Origin: Oscillospiraceae bacterium
GTDB taxonomy: Bacteria; Bacillota; Clostridia; Oscillospirales; Ruminococcaceae
Direction of reading: 5' to 3'
Assembly (NCBI GenBank): GCA_017848115.1
Contig: JAGAKZ010000065.1
Coordinates: 1-47,549 of the forward strand
DNA: 47,549 nt
The notes below the pieces were generated by a model. It saw nothing but the letters and a program-made list of their open reading frames with translations, searched no databases and had not been told where the DNA came from. Below are positions 17,460 through 25,973 of this stretch, piece after piece. How positions within the stretch are numbered: position 1 is the stretch's first letter; every line of letters begins with the position of its first letter. The position numbers and the translations under genes were made by a program.

Positions 17460-18350
17460 ATGCCGTCAGATACAAAAATAGTAAAACTAAAACTTGATGC
17501 AATCTTCAAGAAAATGTTTGCAAATAAGAAAAATGAAAACACTTTATGAAAGTTCCTTGAAAGTGTGCTCGAACTGCCCGAAAATTCAATCACCGGAATA
17601 ATAATGGATAATGTTGAGCTTTTACCCGAAGATATTGATGACAAGTTCAGCCGACTTGATATTTTAATGAATGTTGGAGAAAAGCAGATAAATATAGAAA
17701 TGCAGATATGTAATGAAAAATCATTTGCCAACCGTACATTGTTCTACTGGTCAAAGCTGTATTCGGGAAATCTGAAAAGCGGGGAAAGCTATGATAAATT
17801 ACCGCAGACAATTTGCATAAACATAATAAATTTCAATATGTTTGAGGATACAACAGATTTCCATTCGCATTTTCAGGTAATGGAGAAGAAAAGACATACA
17901 CTTCTGACAGATAAGCTTGCGATACATTTTTTTGAACTTGGAAAAATAAATAAAAAGCCGGATACAAGTAACAAAATGCAACTCTGGATGCAACTGATAA
18001 ACGCAGAAACGGAAGGTGACCTTGAAATGCTTGAACAGACAAACGTAAAAGAAATACAGGAAGCAGTACTCATCTTACGTGAAATGAGTGCAGACGAAAA
18101 GATGAAAGAACTTGCCAGACGAAGAGAACTTGCGCTTTATGACAGGATAACAGACCTGGAAGTTTCGAGGGCTGAGGGACGAGCAGAAGGACTGGAAGAA
18201 GGAATGCAAAAGGGAATGCGAAAAGGTAAAGCGGAAGGCATAGAAGAAACGAAAAAAATCTTTAAACTTTTTATGCAGGGCTATAACGCAGAACATATAT
18301 CTCAGGAACTTAGAATTCCAGAGGAACAGGTGCAATCAATAATCAATTGA
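17460..18350 (+). pseudogene. Rpn-type PD-(D/E)XK nuclease/putative transposase, interrupted
   Basis: The frame opens at ATG 17460 (MPSDTKIVKLKLDAIFKKMF), runs into an in-frame TGA at 17547-17549, and continues unbroken as KFLESVLELPEN to 18350. The family's nuclease motif is intact after the stop: SRLDIL for the metal aspartate and INIEMQ for the E-x-Q. The C-terminal tail with repeated AEG, EEG and KG segments and a short helix-turn-helix-like end is typical of the PD-(D/E)XK transposase/Rpn group, which promotes recombination. Either the gene is dead, or a shorter product starts at GTG 17565 and lacks the first 35 codons. A promoter and ribosome site remain upstream, so the loss looks recent. 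Confidence 0.8.
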
Positions 18351-18380
18351 TATAAGGATTTTATAAAATTTGCGATAAGT

Positions 18381-18401
18381 CCTCTTCCTTTTTGGGAGAG
18401 G
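18381..18401. repeat. Small GC-rich hairpin
   Basis: CCTCTTCC and GGGAGAGG pair around a five-T loop just after the Rpn-like gene. There is no T-run after it, so a terminator role is uncertain. Confidence 0.4.
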
Positions 18402-18488
18402 ATAAATTGTATAAAAACCATAATTTGTTTAAACACTATACAAAAAGAATTGTCAGAAAGATAATTGGCAAATTGCAGGAGTAACAAT

Positions 18489-18833
18489 ATGGGGATTAAT
18501 AAAAAAGGAAAACGCAAGATTTGCGTTGAAAATAAGGAATATGTTTGGTATGTAAACGAAGATTATGACAGTCCTTATTATGTGTTAAATATATTATCGG
18601 AAGATAAATCACTGATTGTATCCTGTCCGTTGAAAACTGAAACTGCATACCTGATTTGTAAAGGCATAGTATTTCAAAATCAAAAAACAAGTGGTGTCTG
18701 GAATAGATATTTATTGCCGTTTATTATTCCTGAAATTATTACCCCTGTTTTTGTTGCTGGAATAATAACCTGGGCAACAAAAGGTGCAAATGCTACATTG
18801 GTAGAATGGAATGGCAGAGATATTCCGGTATAG
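18489..18833 (+). CDS. Hypothetical protein with one hydrophobic segment
   Basis: The 114-residue protein starts at ATG 18489, after AGGAG at 18477-18481. The N-terminal 75 residues look like a small beta-rich cytoplasmic domain (RKICVENKEYVWYVNEDYD, KSLIVSCPL). Near residues 77-98 there is a hydrophobic stretch (LPFIIPEIITPVFVAGIITWA) that may be a membrane helix. I do not recognise the family. It stands alone in the accessory stretch between the interrupted nuclease and the nucleotidyltransferase. Confidence 0.6.
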   Translation: MGINKKGKRKICVENKEYVWYVNEDYDSPYYVLNILSEDKSLIVSCPLKTETAYLICKGIVFQNQKTSGVWNRYLLPFIIPEIITPVFVAGIITWATKGANATLVEWNGRDIPV

Positions 18834-18861
18834 CAAATTCTGATTTTTTAGAGGTGATAAA

Positions 18862-19521
18862 ATGATAGATATTACTGCTTGGATGGATAACTTTTTGCAG
18901 AAATTAAACGAGAATTTTGCAAATCGTGTATGGTTTGTGGGGTTACAAGGTAGTTATGGTCGTGGTGAAGCAACAGAAACAAGTGACATTGATGTTGTTG
19001 TGATTTTAGATGAATTGTCTGCTGTTGACATTCAAACGTATAATAATATGCTCAATACTATGTCTTATAGGGAATTGATTTGCGGTTTTCTTTCGGGCAA
19101 AAAGGAAATTATAAATTGGGAACCATCTGACCTGTTCCAGTTTTGTAATGACACAACACCAATCAAAGGAAGTCTTGACGAGGTGATGACATTTATTGAT
19201 GAAAGTGTTGTGAACAGAGCGATTAAAACAGGTGTCTGTAACATATTTCACGGATGTGTACACAATATGCTGTATGAAAAGAGCGAAGATATTGTTCGTG
19301 CACTGTACAAATCTGCTTCTTTTGTTGTACAGGCAATTGCTTTTAAGCAAACCGGAAAATATATAAGCCGTCAAAAAGATTTGCTTCAAGTTGTATCTTC
19401 AGATGAACGAGGTGTAATTGAAACCTTTTTAAAATTAAAAAATGGCGGAACGGTAGATTTTAATCTGATGTCTGAAACATTGTTTGATTGGTCGAAGAAA
19501 TGGATTTCTGAAAACAGTTAA
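18862..19521 (+). CDS. Nucleotidyltransferase-fold protein
   Basis: The 219-residue protein has the polymerase-beta-type nucleotidyltransferase signature LQGSYGRGEATETSDIDVVVIL at about residues 29-50 (GSxxxG, then SDID with two metal aspartates). The C-terminal half is helical and resembles the helical partner domain of MNT/HEPN or aminoglycoside adenylyltransferase-like proteins. The substrate cannot be told. Relatives adenylylate antibiotics or act in toxin-antitoxin pairs; no HEPN toxin gene is adjacent. RBS: AGAGGTG eight bases before ATG. Confidence 0.82.
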   Translation: MIDITAWMDNFLQKLNENFANRVWFVGLQGSYGRGEATETSDIDVVVILDELSAVDIQTYNNMLNTMSYRELICGFLSGKKEIINWEPSDLFQFCNDTTPIKGSLDEVMTFIDESVVNRAIKTGVCNIFHGCVHNMLYEKSEDIVRALYKSASFVVQAIAFKQTGKYISRQKDLLQVVSSDERGVIETFLKLKNGGTVDFNLMSETLFDWSKKWISENS

Positions 19522-19593
19522 ATAAAATCCGGTTTACAAAAGAGGGTAAAGTATTTTGTTGATAGGTAATAAAATGTTATAGAGGTTAACGAT

Positions 19594-19977
19594 ATGTATA
19601 TAGAACATATTGCAATGTATGTAAATGATTTAGAAAAGGCGAGAGAGTTTTTTGTTAAATATTTTAATGCAGTATCAAACGAAGGATATCATAATAAGAA
19701 AACAGAATTTCGTTCCTATTTTTTAAGTTTTGATAATGGTGCAAGATTAGAAATTATGAATAAGCCTCAGATAAACGATGATGAAAAGGCATTGAATCAT
19801 ACAGGATATATTCATATTGCTTTTAGGCTTGGAAGTAAAACGGCAGTAGATGAACTGACAGAAAAAATGAGGAATGATGGTTATACGGTTGTCAGCGGAC
19901 CAAGAACAACAGGTGATGGTTATTATGAAAGCTGTATTATCGGAATAGAAGGAAATCAAATTGAGATAACAGAATAG
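19594..19977 (+). CDS. VOC/glyoxalase-fold protein
   Basis: The 127-residue protein fits the vicinal-oxygen-chelate fold. The two beta-alpha-beta-beta-beta modules begin IEHIAMYVNDLEKAREFFVKYF and GYIHIAFRLGSKTAVDELTEKM. Expected metal-site positions are His in the first (EHIA), Glu in the first (ARLEIM), His in the second (YIHIAF) and Glu near the end (IEITE), so metal binding appears kept. Such small proteins are lyases, isomerases or antibiotic-binding proteins. The substrate is not predictable, and no operon partner is evident. Confidence 0.86.
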   Translation: MYIEHIAMYVNDLEKAREFFVKYFNAVSNEGYHNKKTEFRSYFLSFDNGARLEIMNKPQINDDEKALNHTGYIHIAFRLGSKTAVDELTEKMRNDGYTVVSGPRTTGDGYYESCIIGIEGNQIEITE

Positions 19978-19987
19978 TATCAAAATA

Positions 19988-20046
19988 CTGCAATGTATTA
20001 TGAACTTCCTGAACCAAAGAAAAAGAAATAAACAAATCCTAATTTG
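19988..20046 (+). repeat. Repeat copy C: remnant gene end
   Basis: In frame this reads TAMYYELPEPKKKK and stop (20029-20031), nearly the same as the end of the pseudogene at 17143-17319. The similarity continues 15 bases past the stop and breaks at the GGAGG of the next gene. Confidence 0.6.
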
Positions 20047-20056
20047 GAGGTGAAAA

Positions 20057-20254
20057 ATGTTAGCTTATTATCACTATCCTTTTGTTCCAAATCAAGAATG
20101 TTGTGAATACACCAGAGATGAGTTAATGAAGCCGGAAATTGTAGAAGAATTGTTTGACTATTGTCAAATACTCGAAGCGTACATTACCAAAAAAAGGTTG
20201 GGCTTTTTTAATAATCAGTGTTTGCAGAAAGAATGTCTGTTTTATTCGGGTTAA
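20057..20254 (+). CDS. Small hypothetical protein, possibly a fragment
   Basis: The 65-residue product follows a good ribosome site (GGAGGTGAAAA, then ATG). It begins MLAYYHYPFVPNQECC and has an acidic helical middle (RDELMKPEIVEELFDYCQIL). The last 15 residues (FFNNQCLQKECLFYSG) look unlike the rest and may be out-of-frame readthrough of a truncated gene, since the whole stretch is full of remnants. I do not recognise it. Confidence 0.4.
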   Translation: MLAYYHYPFVPNQECCEYTRDELMKPEIVEELFDYCQILEAYITKKRLGFFNNQCLQKECLFYSG

Positions 20255-20284
20255 ATTATCACGTTCCGACAATGCATACTCATC

Positions 20285-20313
20285 TTGCGTTTTCCATGTC
20301 GTTATGGTACAAT
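20285..20313 (+). promoter_or_regulatory. Promoter of the cobC-cbiB-cobD-cbiP operon
   Basis: TTGCGT (20285-20290), a 17-base spacer and TACAAT (20308-20313). No riboswitch-like sequence lies in the roughly 55-base leader. Confidence 0.6.
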
Positions 20314-20374
20314 AAGGATATGTGATTTTGAAAAATCAGCTACCGATTGACAAATAAGAAAGTGAAAAAATCAG

Positions 20375-20935
20375 ATGAAAATAAATTTTATACGTCATGG
20401 AAAAACACATGGCAATCTCGAAAAAAGGTATATCGGAGTAACAGATGAGCCACTTTGTGATACAGGTGTACAAGAACTGAAAAACAGAAAATACCCCGAT
20501 TGTGACATAGTGGTATTAAGCCCGATGAAAAGGTGTATTCAGACGGCAGAAATTTTGTATCCTGACAAGAAAAAGATCATCATTGACAGTTTGAGTGAAT
20601 GTGATTTTGGAAAATTTGAGGGCAAAAATTATAATGAACTGTCATGTAACTCTGATTATATCAGGTGGGTTGAAAGCGGTGGAGTGACAACATTTCCAAA
20701 TGGCGAAAATCCCTATGACTTCAGAAAGAGATGTATTGATGCTTTTTATGAAGCTATAAAGAAATGTCAGGGATATAAAACATTGTCGTTTGTTGTACAT
20801 GGTGGTACGATAATGTCAATATTTGAGCGGTTTGCAGAGCCTGGGGGTGATTATTTTGATTTTCAGGTTGCAAACGGTTGCGGATATATTTGTGAATATG
20901 AAAAAGAAAAATTAATGATACTGGAGAAAATATGA
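20375..20935 (+). CDS. cobC: Alpha-ribazole phosphatase-like histidine phosphatase
   Basis: The 186-residue protein belongs to the histidine phosphatase superfamily. It has the nucleophile motif FIRHGKT at the N-terminus, LSPMKRCIQTAEI, the SECDFGKFEGKNY segment and the second histidine in VVHGGTIMS. In this position, overlapping cbiB (ATGA), it is best read as CobC, which removes the 5'-phosphate left by CobT/CobS chemistry. The family is broad, so the assignment leans on context. It is the first gene of the second cobalamin block, separated from the first by about 5 kb of accessory DNA. Confidence 0.88.
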   Translation: MKINFIRHGKTHGNLEKRYIGVTDEPLCDTGVQELKNRKYPDCDIVVLSPMKRCIQTAEILYPDKKKIIIDSLSECDFGKFEGKNYNELSCNSDYIRWVESGGVTTFPNGENPYDFRKRCIDAFYEAIKKCQGYKTLSFVVHGGTIMSIFERFAEPGGDYFDFQVANGCGYICEYEKEKLMILEKI

Positions 20936-21900
20936 ATATTTTAGTGTATGCATTGCCGATGATTATAGGGTTTGTCATAGATATGGCATTAGGTGACCCT
21001 TATGATCTGCCACACCCAATAAGGCTTATCGGAAATCTTATAACTGCGACTGAGAAGAAAGTGAGAGCACACTTTGCCCATGATCTGAGAAAAGGCGGAG
21101 TAGTGCTGTTCTTTGCAGTTGCTTTTTTATCGTTTACAGTGCCTTTTTTACTGTTGCTTTTAATTTATAAAATCCATATTGTACCCGGAATTATTGCGGA
21201 AAGTATAATGTGCTACTACCTTATTGCTCCAAAATGTTTGCGTGATGAGAGCATGAAGGTCTACAGAGCCGTAAATGAGGGTGATACCGAAAAGGCAAGA
21301 AAAGCAGTTTCAATGATAGTCGGACGTGACACAGCGGTGCTTGACGAGAAGGGTATAATAAAGGCGACAGTCGAAACAGTTGCAGAAAATACGTCAGACG
21401 GTGTAACTGCACCGCTTATATATATGACACTTGGAGCACCGGCAGGATTTTTGTACAAAGCTGTAAATACTATGGACTCTATGGTCGGATACAAAAATAA
21501 AAAATACATTGATCTTGGCAGATTTCCGGCCAAAGCAGATGATGTGTTTAATTTTATTCCGTCAAGGCTGACGGCAGTAGTTATGATAATATCGGCATAT
21601 ATTTTAAAAATGAACGGAAAAAATGCTTTTAAAATATGGAAACGTGACCGTTTAAAACATGCCAGCCCAAACTCGGCACAGACAGAATCGGTATGTGCAG
21701 GAGCGCTTGAAGTAAGGCTGGCAGGCGATGCTTATTATTTTGGAAAATTACATAAAAAAGATTATATAGGTGATGATATCAGAGATATTGAAAATGAGGA
21801 TATACGACGTGCCAACAGGCTTATGTACTGCAGTTCGGTTATAGTACTTCTCATATTTTCTTTGATTCGTGTATTTTTTTTCGGAGGTGTTTTTGGTTGA
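20932..21900 (+). CDS. cbiB: Adenosylcobinamide-phosphate synthase
   Basis: CbiB (the CobD of the aerobic nomenclature) is an integral membrane enzyme that amidates adenosylcobyrate with aminopropanol phosphate. The 322-residue protein has the family start DMALGDPYDLPHPIRLIGNL, several membrane helices, the ETVAENTSDGVTAPLIY segment, KAVNTMDSMVGYKN and SPNSAQTESVCAGAL. The start overlaps cobC by 4 bp and the stop overlaps the cobD TTG start. It is the direct user of the product of the next gene. Confidence 0.95.
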   Translation: MNILVYALPMIIGFVIDMALGDPYDLPHPIRLIGNLITATEKKVRAHFAHDLRKGGVVLFFAVAFLSFTVPFLLLLLIYKIHIVPGIIAESIMCYYLIAPKCLRDESMKVYRAVNEGDTEKARKAVSMIVGRDTAVLDEKGIIKATVETVAENTSDGVTAPLIYMTLGAPAGFLYKAVNTMDSMVGYKNKKYIDLGRFPAKADDVFNFIPSRLTAVVMIISAYILKMNGKNAFKIWKRDRLKHASPNSAQTESVCAGALEVRLAGDAYYFGKLHKKDYIGDDIRDIENEDIRRANRLMYCSSVIVLLIFSLIRVFFFGGVFG

Positions 21901-22922
21901 CGGATAAACATGGAGGTGATATTTACAAGAGAAACATAATATATGATTTTTCTGCAAATACAAATCCCTTTGGCATGCCTGAAGGTGTTAAAAAAGCGCT
22001 GATATCGTCAGTAGATAAATGGGACGCATACCCCGACCCGTTCTGTCGGGCTCTTAAAGAAAAGATTTCCGAAAAAACAGGTGTTGATCCCGATAAAATA
22101 GTCTGCGGAAATGGCGCAGCGGATCTTATCTATCGTATAGTGCGTACCGTTGACCCCAAAAAAGCAGTCGTATCAGCACCGACATTTTCAGAGTATGAGA
22201 AGGCACTTCTGGAAAGTAAATGTTCTGTCAGCCGGTATTATACAAAAGAGGAAAATGATTTTGAGATAAAAGAGGATATCCTGGAGTTGCTTTGTGATGA
22301 TACGGATATGCTTGTTTTGTGTTCGCCGAACAATCCCACAGGAATGATTATTGAGCGTGATATATTAAAAAAGATATGCGAAAAATGTTTTGAAAAAGAT
22401 ATAGTTTTTTTATGTGATGAGTGTTTTATGGAGTTTGTAAAGAACGGTGAAAGTTTTAGTGCCATGAACTTTATAAATAAAAATGTTATCATTCTTAAAG
22501 CTTTTACAAAAATATATGCAATGGCAGGACTTCGGCTTGGATATGCAGTTTTTGATGATGCAAGTCTGGCAGAAAAAACTGCGGAGAACGGACAGTACTG
22601 GAGTGTCGGTACACCGGCACAGATTGCCGGAATAGCAGCACTTGATGAAAAACTTTATATAGAAAAAACGGTTGCAACCGTAGAGAAGGAAAGGTTGTTT
22701 ATGGTGCAAACTTTAAAAGAACTTGGGTTTAAAGTTTATCCTTCAAAAGCAAATTTTATTCTTTTTAAAGCCACTTCTCTGCTTACTCCCCTGCTCTCTC
22801 CCAAACATATTCAATTGCGTAATTGCGGGAATTATGAGGGACTGACTTCTGATTATTACCGTACAGCAATAAAGCTTAATGAGCAGAACAATGTGCTTTT
22901 AAACGCGTTGTCAAACCTATGA
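21897..22922 (+). CDS. cobD: L-threonine-O-3-phosphate decarboxylase
   Basis: CobD makes (R)-1-aminopropan-2-ol phosphate from threonine phosphate with pyridoxal phosphate. The 341-residue protein has the fold-type-I marks HGGD, DFSANTNPFGMP, CSPNNPTG, DECFMEF and the cofactor lysine in AFTKIYAMAGLRLGYA, plus the CobD-typical end IQLRNCGNYEGL. The start is TTG 21897, nine bases after GGAGG (21883-21887). A threonine kinase (PduX type) to make the substrate is not in the window. Near the C-terminus, TSLLTPLLSP replaces a usually shorter loop. Confidence 0.93.
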   Translation: MTDKHGGDIYKRNIIYDFSANTNPFGMPEGVKKALISSVDKWDAYPDPFCRALKEKISEKTGVDPDKIVCGNGAADLIYRIVRTVDPKKAVVSAPTFSEYEKALLESKCSVSRYYTKEENDFEIKEDILELLCDDTDMLVLCSPNNPTGMIIERDILKKICEKCFEKDIVFLCDECFMEFVKNGESFSAMNFINKNVIILKAFTKIYAMAGLRLGYAVFDDASLAEKTAENGQYWSVGTPAQIAGIAALDEKLYIEKTVATVEKERLFMVQTLKELGFKVYPSKANFILFKATSLLTPLLSPKHIQLRNCGNYEGLTSDYYRTAIKLNEQNNVLLNALSNL

Positions 22923-22978
22923 GTTTTTTGGTTGCAAGGTTGCAAAAAGGGTTTAAAAACAAGGAAAGGGGCTAATTA

Positions 22979-24448
22979 ATGTCAAAATCAATAATGTTGC
23001 AGGGAACAATGTCAAATGTGGGGAAAAGTCTTCTTGTGGCTGCTCTTTGCCGTATATTCAAACAGGACGGTTATTCTGTTGCACCGTTTAAATCTCAGAA
23101 TATGGCGCTTAATTCATATATAACATCTGATGGCGGAGAAATGGGCAGAGCGCAGGTGATGCAGGCGGAAGCGGCAGGAACAGAGCCATTGGTGCTTATG
23201 AATCCTATACTCCTTAAACCAACAACAGATATAGGCTCGCAGGTTATAGTCAACGGAAAAGTTTACGGAAATATGAAGGCAATGGAGTATTTCAAAAGGA
23301 AAAATGAGTTTATACCCGATATTTTAAAGGCTTACAACACATTGAAATCACAGTATGATATAGTTGTGATCGAAGGCGCAGGAAGTGCGGCAGAGGTCAA
23401 TCTCAAGTCCGGTGATATAGTAAATATGGGAATGGCAAAGCTTGCGAAATCTCCTGTTCTGCTTGTCGGAGATATCGACAGAGGCGGAGTTTTTGCCCAG
23501 CTTCTCGGAACGCTTATGTTACTCGATGATGATGAGCGGGAAATGGTAAAAGGACTTCTTGTAAATAAGTTTCGAGGGGACAAGTCTATTTTTCAGAGCG
23601 GGGTGGATATACTCGAAAATCGTGGCGGAAAACCGGTTGCAGGAGTTATACCATATATTTATTGTGATATTGAGGATGAGGACAGTCTGGGAGATAAGCT
23701 TGAAAATACGCAGGTAAAAGGTGTTATAGATATAGCTGTAGTGCGTTTGCCGAGAATATCAAATTTTACTGATTTTGATGTATTTTCTCAGTATGAGGGT
23801 GTTTCTGTACGATATGTTACAAAGCCGTCACAACTTGAAAATCCGGATATGATAATCATTCCGGGAACAAAGAGTACGATTTCTGATATGAAGTGGTTAC
23901 GTGAGAGCGGTATGGAATCAGCGGTTTTAAAATGTGCAGGAAGAAAAATCCCGATTTTTGCGATATGCGGTGGTTATCAGATGCTCGGCACACATATTTC
24001 TGACCCTTTTGGTTCGGAAGGTGGTGGAGAAATACGAGGAATGGGACTTTTGAAATGTCAGACCGTATTTGCAAAAGAAAAAAGCCGTTGTCAGACTAAC
24101 GGACATTTTCTTAAAGTCAAAGGTGTATTTTCAGAACTTTCAGATAAAAAATTTTACGGATACGAGATTCATATGGGACAGACAGTGACAGAAGAACAGA
24201 CGCTTCTTTCAGCCGGTGGTGCATACAATGAAAATATATACGGCTGTTATATCCATGGAGTATTTGATTCGCCCGAAGTTTCGCAGACTATAGTGAAGGC
24301 ATTATACAAGAAAAAAGGACTTGTTTATGACGGAAATGCAGTAGACAGGAAGGCTTACAAGGAAAAACAGTATGATATTCTTGCAGATGAAGTGCGTAAA
24401 AATCTGGATATGAAATTTATATACCGTATTTTAAATGAAGGTGTGTAG
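22979..24448 (+). CDS. cbiP: Adenosylcobyric acid synthase
   Basis: CbiP (CobQ) amidates four side chains of adenosylcobyrinate diamide. The 489-residue length is standard. The P-loop region is [18 protein letters not shown], followed by [31 protein letters not shown] and PGTKSTISD. The C-terminal glutaminase has Cys in AICGGYQML and His in CYIHGVFDS. It is separated from cobD by 56 bases with an AAGGGG ribosome site. It ends the second cobalamin operon, and I see no clear terminator after it. Confidence 0.96.
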   Translation: MSKSIMLQGTMSNVGKSLLVAALCRIFKQDGYSVAPFKSQNMALNSYITSDGGEMGRAQVMQAEAAGTEPLVLMNPILLKPTTDIGSQVIVNGKVYGNMKAMEYFKRKNEFIPDILKAYNTLKSQYDIVVIEGAGSAAEVNLKSGDIVNMGMAKLAKSPVLLVGDIDRGGVFAQLLGTLMLLDDDEREMVKGLLVNKFRGDKSIFQSGVDILENRGGKPVAGVIPYIYCDIEDEDSLGDKLENTQVKGVIDIAVVRLPRISNFTDFDVFSQYEGVSVRYVTKPSQLENPDMIIIPGTKSTISDMKWLRESGMESAVLKCAGRKIPIFAICGGYQMLGTHISDPFGSEGGGEIRGMGLLKCQTVFAKEKSRCQTNGHFLKVKGVFSELSDKKFYGYEIHMGQTVTEEQTLLSAGGAYNENIYGCYIHGVFDSPEVSQTIVKALYKKKGLVYDGNAVDRKAYKEKQYDILADEVRKNLDMKFIYRILNEGV

Positions 24449-24489
24449 AATATTGGTGTTTTTTAAGAAATAATTAAGATTTATCCCTT

Positions 24490-24517
24490 TTGAAAATTAA
24501 GATATGAGCATTATAAT
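24490..24517 (+). promoter_or_regulatory. Sigma-A promoter
   Basis: TTGAAA (24490-24495), a 16-base spacer and TATAAT (24512-24517), 67 bases before the next start codon. Confidence 0.6.
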
Positions 24518-24584
24518 ATAATCAGACACAGAGATGTGAAAATTACAAATAATAAATTTAAAGTAAAGAAAGGTTTGTTAAGTT

Positions 24585-25130
24585 ATGAAAAGTATGATTA
24601 TAGTAGGTGCTCTTATTGGTATATTAGGTGGTTCAACTGCTACAGTAAACAGTCTGAACAATTTTCAGATTCATCACACATCAGTCATTGAAACTCAGGG
24701 ATTTGGTTCATCTGAGGTATGTCTGAGTATTACAGATGTTACAGTACAAGACAGTATTGATGAAAAATATTCTCGTTGGACAAGAGAACATGATGGCATT
24801 AATGAAGACGGTACTTTGAACGAAGACTATAAATTTGTTGTTCTTTCGCTTGATATTTCAAGTAAAGATGATATAGATGCCACTATGAACTGTATAAGAC
24901 TCGGAAAAAGCAGATTGAGTTGTGATGAAGAACCTGTTTACAGTGATATAGACTGCAATAATGTACATGATGGGTTTAAGTTAAGTCTTACAAACGGAGA
25001 ACGTAAGAGCTGTAAAATAGGATTTCTGGTTAAAAATGATGTGATTGAATCAGATGAACTGATACTGAAATGGAATCCGAACGATATAAGCTTTGATGAA
25101 AATATCAGATATATAGCACTTGAAGTATAA
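24585..25130 (+). CDS. Secreted or membrane-anchored hypothetical protein
   Basis: The 181-residue protein has a short hydrophobic N-terminus (MIIVGALIGILGGSTATV) that acts as signal or anchor. The remainder looks like an immunoglobulin-like extracellular domain: SSEVCLSITDVTVQDSI, EDYKFVVLSLDISSKDD, then SCKIGFLVKNDVIESDELILKW. This is the usual layout of DUF4352/TelA-like accessory domains, but I cannot confirm that family. It has its own promoter and a shared terminator with the convergent regulator gene. No functional partner is evident. Confidence 0.7.
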   Translation: MKSMIIVGALIGILGGSTATVNSLNNFQIHHTSVIETQGFGSSEVCLSITDVTVQDSIDEKYSRWTREHDGINEDGTLNEDYKFVVLSLDISSKDDIDATMNCIRLGKSRLSCDEEPVYSDIDCNNVHDGFKLSLTNGERKSCKIGFLVKNDVIESDELILKWNPNDISFDENIRYIALEV

Positions 25131-25136
25131 AAAAAG

Positions 25137-25178
25137 AAAACAGCCGGTTATGAAAAACAAATCATAATCGGCTGTTTT
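25137..25178. terminator. Bidirectional intrinsic terminator
   Basis: AAAACAGCCGGTTATG (25137-25152) pairs with CATAATCGGCTGTTTT (25163-25178), with one G-U pair, between two convergent genes. The A and T ends serve both strands. Confidence 0.9.
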
Positions 25179-25193
25179 GTTTGATTTTAGAAA

Positions 25194-25787
25194 TTATCTT
25201 CTGGAAATCTTCTGTTTCATAAGTCCGTGGTGGTTGCAGTAGTAATAGATATATCCGTCACCACGTATAAAAAATCTTGTTCCCGAAGTTCCTTCCGGAT
25301 AGAGTTTGACTATTTCGGCTTTGTCTGATGTGAGATAAGCTATAAAAGAAATATAGTGCTGTTTTGTCATTTCGTGATTGACAGTGACATAATATTCGTC
25401 TTCGATATACTCTATATTGAGTCGGTGTTCATCGTCCGGTTCGTCAACGTCTGTTCTTGGCAGTGTTATACCACAACAGCTTATGACAGCTTTGCCGGTT
25501 GAACATATAATATTTCCGCAAACAGGGCATATATAAAATCCTGCACGAAGCATATTTGCAGAAACATTCTGATTTGTTACAGTCTGTCCGGAAAAGAGTT
25601 CTATCACCGAAATCCCAAGAGCCTCTGCAAGTGTTTCCACAAGGCTTATATCAGGAAACCCTTTTCCTGTTTCCCAGCGTGAAACGGCTTTGTCACTTAC
25701 ATTTATCATATTTGCAAGCTGAAGTTGTGTAAGTCCTTTTTGTTCTCTTAACTGTTTTATTGTATTTCCTGTTATGTAATTATTCAT
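25194..25787 (-). CDS. XRE regulator fused to a desulfoferrodoxin (superoxide reductase)
   Basis: The 197-residue protein starts at ATG 25787, nine bases after GGAG. Residues 8-66 are an XRE helix-turn-helix (LTQLQLANMINVSDKAVSRWE). Residues 84-193 look like a whole two-iron desulfoferrodoxin. The desulforedoxin-type centre is Cys87, Cys90, Cys104 and Cys105 (CPVCGN, SCCG). The catalytic superoxide reductase centre is His121, His138, His144, Cys184 and His187 (NHEMTKQHY, CNHHG). The H-x5-H and C-x2-H spacings match the classic enzyme. The iron sites could sense superoxide or redox state and control DNA binding, or the protein could be an enzyme with its own regulator. Targets are unknown. Confidence 0.85.
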   Translation of the reverse strand: MNNYITGNTIKQLREQKGLTQLQLANMINVSDKAVSRWETGKGFPDISLVETLAEALGISVIELFSGQTVTNQNVSANMLRAGFYICPVCGNIICSTGKAVISCCGITLPRTDVDEPDDEHRLNIEYIEDEYYVTVNHEMTKQHYISFIAYLTSDKAEIVKLYPEGTSGTRFFIRGDGYIYYYCNHHGLMKQKISRR

Positions 25788-25808
25788 CAAAATCAACTCC
25801 TTGAAAAT

Positions 25809-25837
25809 ATATTAGCATATTATTTGTGTAGATACAA
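25809..25837 (-). promoter_or_regulatory. Sigma-A promoter of the XRE fusion gene
   Basis: On the minus strand, TTGTAT (25837-25832), a 17-base spacer and TAATAT (25814-25809). The start codon is 21 bases further on. Confidence 0.65.
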
Positions 25838-25860
25838 CCTATGGTACGTGGAGGTGGGGG

Positions 25861-25893
25861 ATAACAAATGAAATAAATAGGTACATTTGTTAT
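25861..25893. promoter_or_regulatory. Perfect inverted repeat in the divergent promoter region
   Basis: ATAACAAATG (25861-25870) and CATTTGTTAT (25884-25893) are exact complements around 13 bases. The repeat lies between the promoters of the XRE fusion gene and the response regulator gene, ending 18 bases before the latter's -35 box. It could be an operator for the XRE protein or for the response regulator. Confidence 0.55.
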
Positions 25894-25911
25894 ATGTTTT
25901 CAAAAAATATG

Positions 25912-25940
25912 TTGAAAATAATTGGTTGGAATGTTATAAT
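25912..25940 (+). promoter_or_regulatory. Sigma-A promoter of the two-component operon
   Basis: TTGAAA (25912-25917), a 17-base spacer and TATAAT (25935-25940). Confidence 0.75.
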
Positions 25941-25973
25941 GATTGTATGATGTTTTGAAGAGAGGGATAAGAT

